Part shown: piece after piece, positions 37,562-50,600 of the stretch
Position numbering within the stretch: position 1 is the first letter of the stretch
How the letters are laid out: each line of letters opens with the position of its first letter
NCBI GenBank assembly: GCA_963932145.1
Contig: CAWVQA010000085.1
Location: 372,001 to 436,000 of the forward strand
Source: Acanthosepion lycidas
Lineage: Eukaryota; Mollusca; Cephalopoda; Sepiida; Sepiidae
Length of the DNA stretch: 64,000 nt
Direction of reading: 5' to 3'
Position numbers and translations under genes: made by a program
The notes under the pieces: model-generated
What the model saw: the letters and a program-made list of their open reading frames with translations, nothing else
Databases searched by the model: none
Told to the model about the DNA's origin: nothing

Positions 37562-40172
37562 ATCTGCACAAAAATATTTTGCCTTCAAATTCATACCGTG
37601 ATCGTAGCATGCATGGACTCGACTCATATGACTGGGATTTCCATGAAAAAGATTGTGGGCCGAAAATGGGTGATCACTGTACATTTCTCTTCTTTTTCCT
37701 ATTTATATTTATATTTTACCTCTTCAATTTAGCCTTATGGACAGGGAAAGACCTAATCTAAGATCTGCACAAAAATATTTTTCCTTCAAATTCATACCGT
37801 GATCGTAGCATGCATGGACTCGACTCATATGACTGGGATTTCCATGAAAAAGATTGTGGGCCGAAAATGGGTGATCACTGTACATTTCTCTTCTGTTTCC
37901 TATTTATATTTCTATTTTACCTCCTCAATTTAGCATTATGGACAGGGAAAGACCTAATCTAAGATCTGCACAAAAATATTTTGCCTTCAAATTCATACCG
38001 TGAACGTAGCATGCATGGACTCGACTCATATGACTGGGATTTCCATGAAAAAGATTGTGGGCCGAAAATGGGTGATCACTGTACATTTCTCTTCTTTTTC
38101 CTATTTATATTTATATTTTACCTCCTCAATTTAGCATTATGGACAGGGAAAGACCTAATCTAAAATCTGCACAAAAATATTTTTCCTTCAAATTCATACC
38201 GTGATCGTAGCATGCATGGACTCGACTCATATGACTGGGATTTCCATGAAAAAGATTGTGGGCCGAAAATGGGTGATCACTGTACATTTCTCTTCTGTTT
38301 CAAATTTATATTTCTATTGTACCTCGTAAATTTAGCATTATGGACAGGGAAAGACCTAATCTAAGATCTGCACAAAAATATTTTGCGTTAAAATTCATAC
38401 CGTGATCGTAGCATGCATGGATTCGACTCATATGACTGGGATTTCCATGAAAAACATTGTGGGCCGAAAAAGGGTGATCACTGTACATTTCTCTTCTCTT
38501 TCCTATTTATATTTATATTTTACCTCCTCAATTTAGCATTGTGGACAGGGAAAGACCTAATCTAAGATCTGCACAAAAATATTTTGCCTTCAAATTCATA
38601 CCGTGATCGTAGCATGCATGGACTCAACTCATATGACTGTGATTTCCATGAAAAAGATAGTGGGCAGAAAATGGGTGATCACTGTACATTTCTCTTCTGT
38701 TTCCTATTTATATTTCTATTTTACCTTCTCAATTTAGCATTATGGACAGGGAAAGATCTAATCTAAGATCTGCACAAAAATATTTTGCCTTCAAATTCAT
38801 ACCGTGATCGTAGCATGCATGGACTCGACTCATATGACTGGGATTTCCATGAAAATGATTGTGGGCCGAAAATTGGTGATCACTGTACATTTCTCTTCTG
38901 TTTCCTATTTATATTTCTATTTTACCTCCTCAATTTCGCATTATGGACAGCGAAAGACCTAATCTAAGATCTGCACAAAAATATTTTGCCTTCAAATTCA
39001 TACCGTGAACGTAGCATGCATGGACTCGACTCATATGACTGGGATTTCCATGAAAAACATTGTGGGCCGAAAATGGGTAATCACTGTACATTTCTTCTGT
39101 TTCCTATTTATATTTATATTTTACCTCCTCAATTTAGCATTATGGACAGGGAAAGGCCTAATATAAGATCTGCACAAAAATATTTTGCCTTCAAATTCAT
39201 ACCGTGATCGTAGCATGCATGGACTCGACTCATATCACTGGGATTTCCATGAAAAAGTTTCTGGGCCGAAAATGGGTGATCACTGTACATTTCTCTTCTG
39301 TTTCCTATTTATATTTTTATTGTACCTCCTCAATTTAGCATTACATACAGGGAAAGACCTAATCTAAAATCTGCACAAAAATATTTTGCCTTCAAATTCA
39401 TACCGTGATCGTAGCATGCATGGACACGACTCATATGACTTTGATTTCCATGAAAAAGATTGTGGGCCTAATATGGGTGATCACTGTACATTTCTCCTCT
39501 GTTTCCTATTAATATTTCTATTTTACCTCCTCAATTTAGCATTATGGACAGGGAAAGGCCTAATCTAAGCTCTGCACAAAAATATTTTTCCTTCAAATTC
39601 ATACCGTGATCGTAGCATGCATGGATTCGACTCATATGACTGGGATTTCCATGAAAAACATTGTGGGCCGAAAAAGTGTGATCACTGTACATTTCTCTTC
39701 TCTTTCCTATTTATATTTATATTTTACCTCCTCAATTTAGCATTGTGGACAGGGAAAGACCTAATCTAAGATCTGCACAAAAATATTTTGCCTTCAAATT
39801 CATACCGTGATCGTAGCATGCATGGACTCAACTCATATGACTGGGATTTCCATGAAAAAGATAGTGGGCAGAAAATGGGTGATCACTGTACATTTCTCTT
39901 CTGTTTCCTATTTATATTTCTATTTTACCTCCTCAATTTAGCATTATGCACAGGGAAAGACCTAATCTAAGATCTGCACAAAAATTATTTGCATTCAATT
40001 TCATACCGTGATCGTAGCATGCATGGACTCGACTCATATGACTTGGATTTCCATGAAAAAGATTGTGGGCCGAAAATGGGTGATCACTGTACATTTCTCT
40101 TCTGTTTCCTATTTATATTTATATTTTACCTCCTCAATTTAGCATTATGGACAGGGAAAGACCTAAACTAAG
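37562..40172 (+). repeat. 14-unit HOR, copy 2 with one unit deleted (2611 bp)
   Basis: Follows copy 1 in order and in detail. It is exactly 201 bp shorter because two neighbouring units have been fused at 39168-39368. Confidence 0.9.
39168..39368 (+). repeat. Hybrid unit within 14-unit HOR copy 2
   Basis: The left part has catatcactggg, as in the unit at 36356. The right part has aaaaagtttctgggccg, tttttattgtacc and attacatacag, as in the next unit at 36557. The switch falls between unit positions about 75 and 91. This is the cleanest unequal-exchange junction in the window, because the undeleted parent lies next to it. Confidence 0.85.
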
Positions 40173-40974
40173 ATCTGCACAAAAATATTTTGCCTTCAAA
40201 TTCATACCGTGATCATAGCATGCATGGACTCGACTCATATGACTGGGATTTCCATGAAAATGATTGTGGGCCGAAAATGGGTGATCACTGTACATTTCTC
40301 TTCTGTTTCCTATTTATATTTCTATTTTACCTCCTCAATTTAGCATTATGGACAGGGAAAGATCTAATCTAAGATCTGCACAAAAATATTTTGCCTTCAA
40401 ATTCATACCGTGATCGTAGCATGCATGGACTCGACTCATATGACTGGGATTTCCATGAAAATGATTGTGGGCCGAAAATGGGTGATCACTGTACATTTCT
40501 CTTCTGTTTCCTATTTCTATTTCTATTTTACCTCCTCAATTTCGCATTATGGACAGTGAAAGACCTAATCTAAGATCTGCACAAAAACATTTTGCCTTCA
40601 AATTCATACCGTGATCGTAGCATGCATGGACTCGACTCATATGACTGGGATTTCCATGAAAAACATTGTGGGCCGAAAATGGGTAATCACTGTACATTTC
40701 TTCTGTTTCCTATTTATATTTATATTTTACCTCCTCAATTTAGCATTATGGACAGGGAAAGGCCTAATATAAGATCTGCACAAAAATATTTTGCCTTCAA
40801 ATTCATACCGTGATCGTAGCATGCATGGACTCGACTCATATCACTGGGATTTCCATGAAAATGATTGTGGGCCAAAAATGGGTGATCACTGTACATTTCT
40901 CTTCTGTTTCCTATTTATATTTATATTTTACCTCCTCAATTTAGCATTATGGACAGGGAAAGACCTAATCTAAG
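40173..40974 (+). repeat. Partial third copy of the 14-unit HOR
   Basis: Units with gaaaatgattgtgg, tttcgcattatgg, the 199-bp gggtaatcac unit and catatcactggg follow in the order of the 14-unit HOR (compare 38768-39170 and 36157-36556). Confidence 0.75.
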
Positions 40975-41175
40975 ATCTGCACAAAAATATTTTGCCTTCA
41001 AATTCATAACGTGATTGTAGCATGCATGGACTCGACTCATATGACTGTGATTTCCATGAAAAAGATTGTGGGCCTAATATGGGTGATCACTGTACATTTC
41101 TCCTCTGTTTCCTATTAATATTTCTATTTTACCTCCTCAATTTAGCATTATGGACAGGGAAAGGCCTAATCTAAG
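40975..41175 (+). repeat. Hybrid unit (unequal-exchange product)
   Basis: The left part (aacgtgattg, actgtgattt) matches the unit type at 36557. The right part (gcctaatatggg, ctcctctg, ctattaat, aaaggcc) matches the next type at 36758. The switch lies between unit positions about 75 and 92, as in the hybrid at 39168. Confidence 0.8.
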
Positions 41176-41576
41176 CTCTGCACAAAAATATTTTTCCTTC
41201 AAATTCATACCGTGATCGTAGCATGCATGGACTCGACTCATATGACTTGGATTTCCATGAAAAAGATTGTGGGCCGAAAATGGGTGATCACTGTACATTT
41301 CTCTTCTGTTTCCTATTTATATTTAGATTTTATCTCCTCAATTTAGCATTATGGACAGGGAAAGACCTAATCTAAGATCTGCACAAAAATATTTTGCCTT
41401 CAAATTCATAACGTGATCGTAGCATGCATGGACTCGACTCATATGACTGGGATTTCCATGAAAAAGATTGTGGGCCGAAAATGGGTGATCACTGTACATT
41501 TCTCTTCTGTTTCCTATTTATATTTAGATTTACCTCCTCAATTTCGCATTATGGACAGTGAAAGACCTAATCTAAT

Positions 41577-42179
41577 ATCTGCACAAAAATATTTTGCCTT
41601 CAAATTCATACCGTGATCGTAGCATGCATGGACTCGACTCATATGACTGGGATTTCCATGAAAAAGATTGTGGGCACAAAATGGGTGATTACTGTACATT
41701 TCTCTTCTGCTTCTTATTAATATTTATATTTTACCTCCTCAATTTAGCATTATGGACAGGGAAAGACCTAATCTAAAATCTGCACAAAAGTATTGTGCCT
41801 TCAAGTTCATACTGTGATCGTAGCATGCATGGACTCGACTCATATGACTGGGATTTCAATGAAAAAGATTGTTGGCCGAAAATGGGTGATCACTGTACAT
41901 TTCTCTTTTGTTTCCTATTTATATTTCTATTTTACATCCTCAATTTAGCATTATGGACAGTGAAAGACCTAATCTAAGATCTGCATAAAAACATTTTGCC
42001 TTCAAATTCATACCGTGATCGTAGCAAGCATGGACTCGACTCATATGACTGGGATTTCCATGAAAAAGATTGTGGGCCGAAAATGGGTAATCACTGTAAA
42101 TTTCTCTTCTGTTTCCTATTTATATTTTTATTTTACCTCCTCAATTTAGCATTATGGACAGGAAAAGATCTAATCTAAT
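41577..42179 (+). repeat. Three-unit segment of a 7-unit repeat, copy 1
   Basis: Units with gggcacaaaatgg plus ctgcttcttattaat, then gtgccttcaagttc with ttcaatgaaaaag, then gtagcaagcatgg. They recur 1406 bp later (7 units minus 1 bp). Confidence 0.82.
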
Positions 42180-42982
42180 ATCTGCACAAAAATATTTTGC
42201 CTTCAAATTCATACCGTGATCGTAGCATGCATGAACTCGACTCATATGACTGGGATTTCCATGAAAAAGATTGTGGGCCGAAAATGGGTGATCACTGTAT
42301 ATTTCTCTTCTGTTTCCTATTTATATTTATATTTTACCTCCTCAATTTAGCATTATGGACAGGGAAAGACCTAATCTAAGATCTGCACAAAAATATTTTG
42401 CCTTCAAATTCATACCGTGATCGTAGCACGCATGGACTCGACTCATATGACTGGGATTTCCATGAAAAAGATTGGGGGCCGAAAATGGGTGATCACTGTA
42501 CATTTCTCTTCTGTTTCCTATTCATATTTCTATTTAACTCCTCAATTTAGCATTATGGACAGGGAAAGACCTAATCTAAGATCTGCAAAAAAATAATTCT
42601 CCTTCAAATTCATACCGTGATCGTAGCATGCATGGACTCGACTCATATGACTTTGATTTACATGAAAAAGATTGTGGGCCGAAAATGGGTTATCAGTTTA
42701 CATTTCTCTTCTGTTTCCTATTTATATTTATATTTTACCTTCTCAATTTAGCATTATGGACAGGGAAAGACATAATGTAAGATCTGCACAAAAATATATT
42801 GCCTTCAAATTCATAACGTGATTGTAGCATGCATGGACTCGACTCATATGACTGTGATTTCCATGAAAAAGATTCTGGGCCGAAAATGGGTGATCACTGT
42901 ACATTTCTCTTCTGTTTCCTATTTATATTTTTATTGTACCTCCTCAATTTAGCATTATATACAGGGAAAGACCTAATCTAAA

Positions 42983-43585
42983 ATCTGCACAAAAATATTT
43001 TGCCTTCAAATTCATACCGTGATCGTAGCATGCATGGACTCGACTCATATGACTGGGATTTCCATGAAAAAGATTGTGGGCACAAAATGGGTGATGACTG
43101 TATATTTCTCTTCTGCTTCTTATTAATATTTCTATTTTACCTCCTCAATTTAGCATTATGGACAGGGAAAGACCTAATCTAAAATCTGCACAAAAATATT
43201 GTGCCTTCAAGTTCATACTGTGATCGTAGCATGCATGGACTCGACTCATATGACTGGGATTTCAATGAAAAAGATTGTAGGCTGCAAATGGGTGATCACT
43301 GTACATTTCTCTTCTGTTTCCTATTTATATTTCTATTTTACATCCTCAATTTAGCATTATGGACAGTGAAAGACCTAATCTAAGATCTGCACAAAAACAT
43401 TTTGCCTCCAAATTCATACCGTGATCGTAGCAAGCATGGACTCGACTCATATGACTGGGATTTCCATGAAAAAGATTGTGGGCCGAAAATGGGTAATCAC
43501 TGTAAATTTCTCTTCTGTTTCCTATTTATATTTTTATTTTACCTCCTCAATTTAGCATTATGGACAGGAAAAGATCTAATCTAAG
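42983..43585 (+). repeat. Three-unit segment of a 7-unit repeat, copy 2
   Basis: Same ordered variants as 41577-42179. Differences include gtaggctgcaaatgg and gcctccaaattc. Confidence 0.82.
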
Positions 43586-43786
43586 ATCTGCACAAAAATA
43601 TTTTGCCTTCAAATTCATACCGTGATCGTAGCATGCATGGACTCGACTCATATGACTTGGATTTCCATGAAAAAGATTGTGGGCCGAAAATGGGTGATCA
43701 CTGTACATTTCTCTTCTGTTTCCTATTTATATTTAGATTTTATCTCCTCAATTTAGCATTATGGACAGGGAAAGACCTAATCTAAG

Positions 43787-44589
43787 ATCTGCACAAAAAT
43801 ATTTTGCCTTCAAATTCATAACGTGATCGTAGCATGCATGGACTCGACTCATATGACTGGGATTTCCATGAAAAAGATTGGGGGCCGAAAATGGGTGATC
43901 ACTGTACATTTCTCTTCTGTTTCCTATTTATATTTCTATTTAACTGCTCAATTCAGCATCATGGACAGGGAAAGACCTAATCTAAGATCTGCAAAAAAAT
44001 AATTTGCCTTCAAATTCATACCGTGATCGTAGCATGCATGGACTCGACTCATATGACTTTGATTTACATGAAAAAGATTGTGGGCCGAAAATGGGTTATC
44101 AGTGTACATTTCTCTTCTGTTTCCTATTTATATTTATATTTTACCTTCTCAATTTAGCATTATGGACAGGGAAAGACATAATGTAAGATCTGCACAAAAA
44201 TATATTGCCTTCAAATTCATACCGTGATCGGACCACGCGTGGACACGACTCATATGACTGGGATTTCCATGAAAAAGATTGTGGGCCGAAAATGGGTTAT
44301 CAGTGTACATTTCTCTTCTGTTTCCTATTTATATTTATATTTTACCTTCTCAATTTAGCATTATGGCCAGGGAAAGACCTAATCTAAGATCTGCAGAAAA
44401 ATATTTTGCCTTCAAATTCATACCGTGATCGTAGCATGCATGGACTCGACTCATATGACTGTGATTTCCATGAAAAAGATTCTGTGCCGAAAATTGGTGA
44501 TCACTGTACATTTCTCTTCTGTTTCCTATTTATATTTCTATTTTACCTCCTCAATTTAGCATTAGGGCCAGGGAAAGACCTAATCGAAT
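43787..44589 (+). repeat. Four-unit cassette U, copy 2
   Basis: Same 803-bp length and same rare variants as 30733-31535, including the unusual gatcggaccacgcgtgg, which I see nowhere else. The first two units also recur at 42381-42782. Confidence 0.88.
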
Positions 44590-45995
44590 CTCTTCACAAA
44601 AATATTTTGCCTTCAAATTCATACCGTGATCGTAGCATGCATGGACTCGACTCATATGACTGGGATTTCCATGAAAAAGATTGTGGGCAGAAAATGGGGG
44701 ATCACTGTACATTTCTCTTCTGTTTCCTATTTATATTTATATTTTACCTCCTCAATTTAGCATTATGGACAGGGAAAGACCTAATCTAAAATCTGCAGAA
44801 AAATGTTTTGCCTTCAAATTCATACCGTGATCGTAGCATGCATGGACTCGACTCATATGACTGGGATTTCCATGAAAAAGATTGTGGTCCGAAAATGGGT
44901 GATCACTGTACATTTCTCTTCTGTTTCCTATTTATATTTCTATTTTACCTCCTCAATTTAGCATTATGGACAGGGAAAGACCTAATCTAAGATCTGCAAA
45001 AAAATATTTTGCCTTCAAATTCATACCGTGATCGTAGCATGCATGGACTCGACTCGTATGACTGGGATTTCCATGAAAAAGATTGTGGGCCGAAAATGAG
45101 TGATCACTGTACATTTCTCTTCTGTTTCCTATTTATATTTCTATTTTACCTCCTAAATTTAGCATTATGGACAGGGAAACACCTAATCTAAGATCTGCAC
45201 AAAATTATTTTGCCTGAAAATTCATACCGTGATCGTAGCATGCATGGACACGACTCATATGACTGGGATTTCCATGAAAAACATTGTGGGCCGAAAATGG
45301 GTGATCACTGTACATTTCTCTTCTTTTTCCTATTTATATTTATATTTTACCTCCTCAATTTAGCATTATGGAAAGGGAAAGACCTAATCTAAAATCTGCA
45401 CAAAAATATTTTTCCTTCAAATTCATACCGTGATCGTAGCATGCATGGACTCGACTCATATGACTGGGATTTCCATGAAAAACATTGTGGGCCGAAAAAC
45501 GGTGATCACTGTACATTTCTGCTCTGTTTCTATTTATATTTATATTTTACCTCCTCAATTTAGCATTGTGGACAGGGAAAGACCTAATCTAAGATTTGCA
45601 CAAAAATATTTTGCATTCAAATTCATACCGTGATCGTAGCATGCATGGACTCGACTCATATGACTGGGATTTCAATGAAAAAGATTGTGGGCCGAAAATG
45701 GGTGATCACTGTACATTTCTCTTCTGTTTCCTATTTATATTTATATTTTACCTCCTCAATTTAGCATTATGGACAAGGAAATACCTATTATGAAAACTGC
45801 AAAAAAATATTTTGCCTTCAAATTCATACTGTGATCGTAGCATGCATGGACTCGACTCATATGACTGGGATTTCCATGAAAAAGATTCTTGTCCGAAAAT
45901 GGGTGATCACTGTACATTTCTCTTCTGTTTCCTATTCATATTTCTATTTTACATCCTCAATTAAGCATTATGGACAGGGAAAGACCTAATCTAAG
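44590..45995 (+). repeat. 7-unit HOR, copy 1 (1406 bp)
   Basis: Units in order: gcagaaaatgggggatc; aaaatgttttgcc with tgtggtccg; gactcgtatg with gggaaacacc; gcctgaaaattc with atggaaagg; ccgaaaaacggtg (200 bp); ttttgcattc with acctattatgaaaac; gattcttgtccg with caattaagc. The first unit type returns at 45996. Confidence 0.88.
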
Positions 45996-47603
45996 ATCTG
46001 CACAAAAATATTTTGCCTTCAAATTCATACCGTGACCGTAGCATGCATGGACTCGACTCATATGACTGGGATTTCCATGAAAAAGATTGTGGGCAGAAAA
46101 TGGGGGATCACTGTACATTTCTCTTCTGTTTCCTATTTATATTTATATTTTACCTCCTCAATTTAGCATTATGGACAGGGAAAGACCTAATCTAAAATCT
46201 GCAGAAAAATGTTTTGCCTTCAAATTCATACCGTGATCGTAGCATGCATGGACTCGACTCATATGACTGGGATTTCCATGAAAAAGATTGTGGTCCGAAA
46301 ATGGGTGATCACTGTACATTTCTCTTCTGTTTCCTATTTATATTTCTATTTTACCTCCTCAATTTAGCATTATGGACAGGGAAAGACCTAATCTAAGATC
46401 TGCAAAAAAATATTTTGCCTTCAAATTCATACCGTGATCGTAGCATGCATGGACTCGACTCGTATGACTGGGATTTCCATGAAAAATATTGTGGGCCGAA
46501 AATGAGTGATCACTGTACATTTCTCTTCTGTTTTCTTATTTATATTTCTATTTTACCTCCTAAATTTAGCATTATGGACAGGGAAACACCTAATCTAAGA
46601 TCTGCACAAAATTATTTTGCATGAAAATTCATACCGTGATCGTAGCATGCATGTACTCGACTCATATGACTGGGATTTCCATGAAAAACATTGTGGGCCA
46701 AAAAAGGGTGATCACTGTACATTTCTCTTCAGTTTCCTATTGATATTTCTATTTTACCTCCTCAATTTAGCATTATGGACAGGGAAAGACCTAATCTAAG
46801 ACCTGCACAAAAATATTTTGCCTTCAAATTCATACCGTGAACGTAGCATGCATGGACACGACTCATATGACTGGGATTTCCATGAAAAAGATTGTGGGCC
46901 GAAAATGGGTGATCACTGTACATTTCTCTTCTTTTTCCTATTTATATTTATATTTTACCTCCTCAATTTAGCATTATGGAAAGGGAAAGACCTAATCTAA
47001 AATCTGCACAAAAATATTTTTCCTTCAAATTCATACCGTGATCGTAGCATGCATGGACTCGACTCATATGACTGGGATTTCCATGAAAAACATTGTGGGC
47101 CGAAAAACGGTGATCACTGTACATTTCTGCTCTGTTTCTATTTATATTTATATTTTACCTCCTCAATTTAGCATTGTGGACAGGGAAAGACCTAATCTAA
47201 GATTTGCACAAAAATATTTTGCATTCAAATTCATACCGTGATCGTAGCATGCATGGACTCGACTCATATGACTGGGATTTCAATGAAAAAGATTGTGGGC
47301 CGAAAATGGGTGATCACTGTACATTTCTCTTCTGTTTCCTATTTATATTTATATTTTACCTCCTCAATTTAGCATTATGGACAAGGAAATACCTATTATG
47401 AAAACTGCAAAAAAATATTTTGCCTTCAAATTCATACTGTGATCGTAGCATGCATGGACTCGACTCATATGACTGGGATTTCCATGAAAAAGATTCTTGT
47501 CCGAAAATGGGTGATCACTGTACATTTCTCTTCTGTTTCCTGTTTATATTTATATTTTACCTCCTCAATTTAGCATTATGGACAGGGAAAGACCTCATCT
47601 AAG
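45996..47603 (+). repeat. 8-unit version of the same HOR, copy 2
   Basis: Repeats the unit order of 44590-45995, with one extra unit at about 46600-46800 (catgaaaattc, catgtactcg, ggccaaaaaagg). The unit at 45193 in copy 1 looks like a fusion of this extra unit and the one after it. The final unit starts like 45795 (gattcttgtccg) but ends differently. Confidence 0.82.
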
Positions 47604-50600
47604 ATCTGCACAAAAATATTTTGCCTTCAAATTCATACCGTGATCGTAGCATGCATGGACTCAACTCATATGACTGTGATTTCCATGAAAAAGATAGTGG
47701 GCAGAAAATGGGTGATCACTGTACATTTCTCTTCTGTTTCCTATTTATATTTCTATTTTACCTCCTCAATTTAGCATTATGCACAGGGAAAGACCTAATC
47801 TAAGATCTGCACAAAAATATTTTGCCTTCAAATTCATACCGTTATCGTAGCATGCATGGACTCGACTCATATGACTGGGATTTCCATGAAAAAGATTGTG
47901 GGCCGAAAATGGGTAATCACTGTACATTTCTCTTCTGTTTCTTATTTATATTTCTATTTTACCTCCTCAATTTAGCATTATGGACAGGGAAAGGCCTAAT
48001 CTAAAATCTGCACAAAAATATTTTCCCTTCAAATTCATACCGTGATCGTAGCATGCATGGACTCGACTCAGATGACTGGGATTTCCATGAAAAATATTGT
48101 GGGCCGAAAATGGGTGATCACTGTACATTTCTCTTCTGTTTCCTATTTATATTTATATTTTACTTCCTCAATTTAGCATTATGGACAGGGAAAGACCTAA
48201 TCTAAGATCTGCACAAAAATATTTTGCCTTAAAATTCATACCGTGATCGTAGCATGCATGGACTCGACTCATATGACTGGGATTTCCATGAAAAACATTG
48301 TGGGCCGAAAATGGGTGATCACTGTACATTTCTCTTCTGTTTCAAATTTATATTTCTATTGTACCTCGTAAATTTATCATTATGGACAGGGAAAGACCTA
48401 ATCTAAGATCTGCACAAAAATATTTTGCCTTAAATTCATACCGTGATCATAGCATGCATGGACTCGACTCATATCACTGGGATTTCCATGAAAAAGATTG
48501 TGGGCCGAAAATGGGTGATCACTGTACATTTCTCTTCTGTTTCCTATTTATATTTATATTTTACCTCCTCAATTTAGCATTATGGACAGGGAAAGACCTA
48601 ATCTAAGATCTGCACAAAAATATTTTGCCTTAAAATTCATACCGTGATCGTAGCATGCATGGACTCGACTCATATGACTGGGATTTCCATGAAAAACATT
48701 GTGAGCGAAAAAGGCTGATCACTGTACATTACTCTTCTGTTTCCTATTTATATTTCTATTTTACATCCTCAATTTAGCATTATGGACAGGGAAAGACCTA
48801 ATCTAAGATCTGAACAAAAATATTTTGCCTTCAAATTCATAGCGTGATTGTAGCATGCATGGACTCAACTCATATGACTGTGATTTCCATGAAAAAGATA
48901 GTGGGCAGAAAATGGGTGATCACTGTACATTTCTCTTCTGTTTCCTATTTATATTTCTATTTTACCACCTCAATTTAGCATTATGCACAGGGAAAGACCT
49001 AATCTAAGATCTGCACAAAAATATTTTGCCTTCAAATTCATACCGTGATCGTAGCATGCATGGACTCGACTCATATGAATGGGATTTCCATAAAAAAGAC
49101 TGGGCCGTAAATGGGTGATCAGTGTACATTTCTCTTCTGTTTCCTATTTATATTTATATTTTACCTCCTCAATTTAGCATTATGGACAGGGAAAGACCTA
49201 ATCTAAGATCTGCAGAAAAATATTTTGCGTTCAAATTCATACCGTGATCGTAGCATGCATGGACTCGACTCATATGACTGGGATTTCCATGAAAAATATT
49301 GTGCGCCGAAAATGGGTCATCACTGTACATTTCTCTTCTGTTTCCTATTTATATTTATATTTTACCTCCTCAATTTAGCATTATGGACAGGGAAAGACCT
49401 AATCTAAGATCTGCACAAAAATATTTTGCGTTCAAATTCATACCGTGATCGTAGCATGCATGGACTCGACTCATATGACTGGGATTTCCATGAAAAAGAT
49501 TGTGGGCCGTAAATGGGTGATCACTGTACATTTCTCTTCTGTTTCCTATTTATATTTATATTTTAACTCCTCAATTTAGCATTATGGACAGGGAAAGAAC
49601 TAATCTAAAATCTGCACAAAAATATTTTACCTTCAAATTCATACCGTGATCGTAGCATGCATGGACTCGACTCATATGACTGGGATTTCCATGAAAAAGA
49701 TGGTGGGCCGAAAAAGGGTGATCACTGTACATTTCTCTTCTATTTCCTATTTATATTTCTATTTTACTTCCTCAATTTAGCAATATGGCCAGGGAAAGAC
49801 CTAATCTAAGATCTGCACAAAAATTTTTTGTCTTCAAATTTATACCGTGATCGTAGCATGCATGGACTCGACTCATATGAGTGGGATTTCCATGAAAAAG
49901 ATTGTCGGCCGAAAATGGGTGATCACTGTACATTTCTCTTCTGTTTCTTATTTATATTTCTAATTTACCTCCTCAATTTAGCATTATGGACAGGGAAAGA
50001 CCTTATCTAATCTCTGCACAAAAATATTTTCCCTTCAAATTAATACCATGACCGTATCATGCATGGACTTGACTCATATGACTGGGATTTCCGTGAAAAA
50101 GATTGTTGGCCGAAAATGGGTGATCACTGTACATTTCTCCTCTGCTTCATATTTATATTTCTATTTTACCTCCTCAATTTAGCATTATGGACAGGGAAAG
50201 ACTTAATCTAAAATCTGCACAAAAACATTTTGCCTTCAAATTCATACTGTGATCGTAGCATGCATGGACTCGACTCATATGACTGGGATTTCCATGAAAA
50301 AGATTGTGGGCCGAAAATGGGTGATCACTGTATATTTCTCTTCTGTTTCCTATTTATATTTATACTTTACCTCTTCAATTTAGCATTATGGACAGGGAAA
50401 GACCTAATCTAAGATCTGCATAAAAATATTTTGCCTTCAAATTCATACCGTGATCGTAGCATGCGTGGACTCGACTCATATGACTGGGATTTCCATGAAA
50501 ATGATTGTGGGCCAAAAATGGGTTATCACTGTACATTTCTCTTCTGTTTCCTATTTATATTTCTATTTTACCTCCTCAATTTAGCATTATGGACAGGGAA

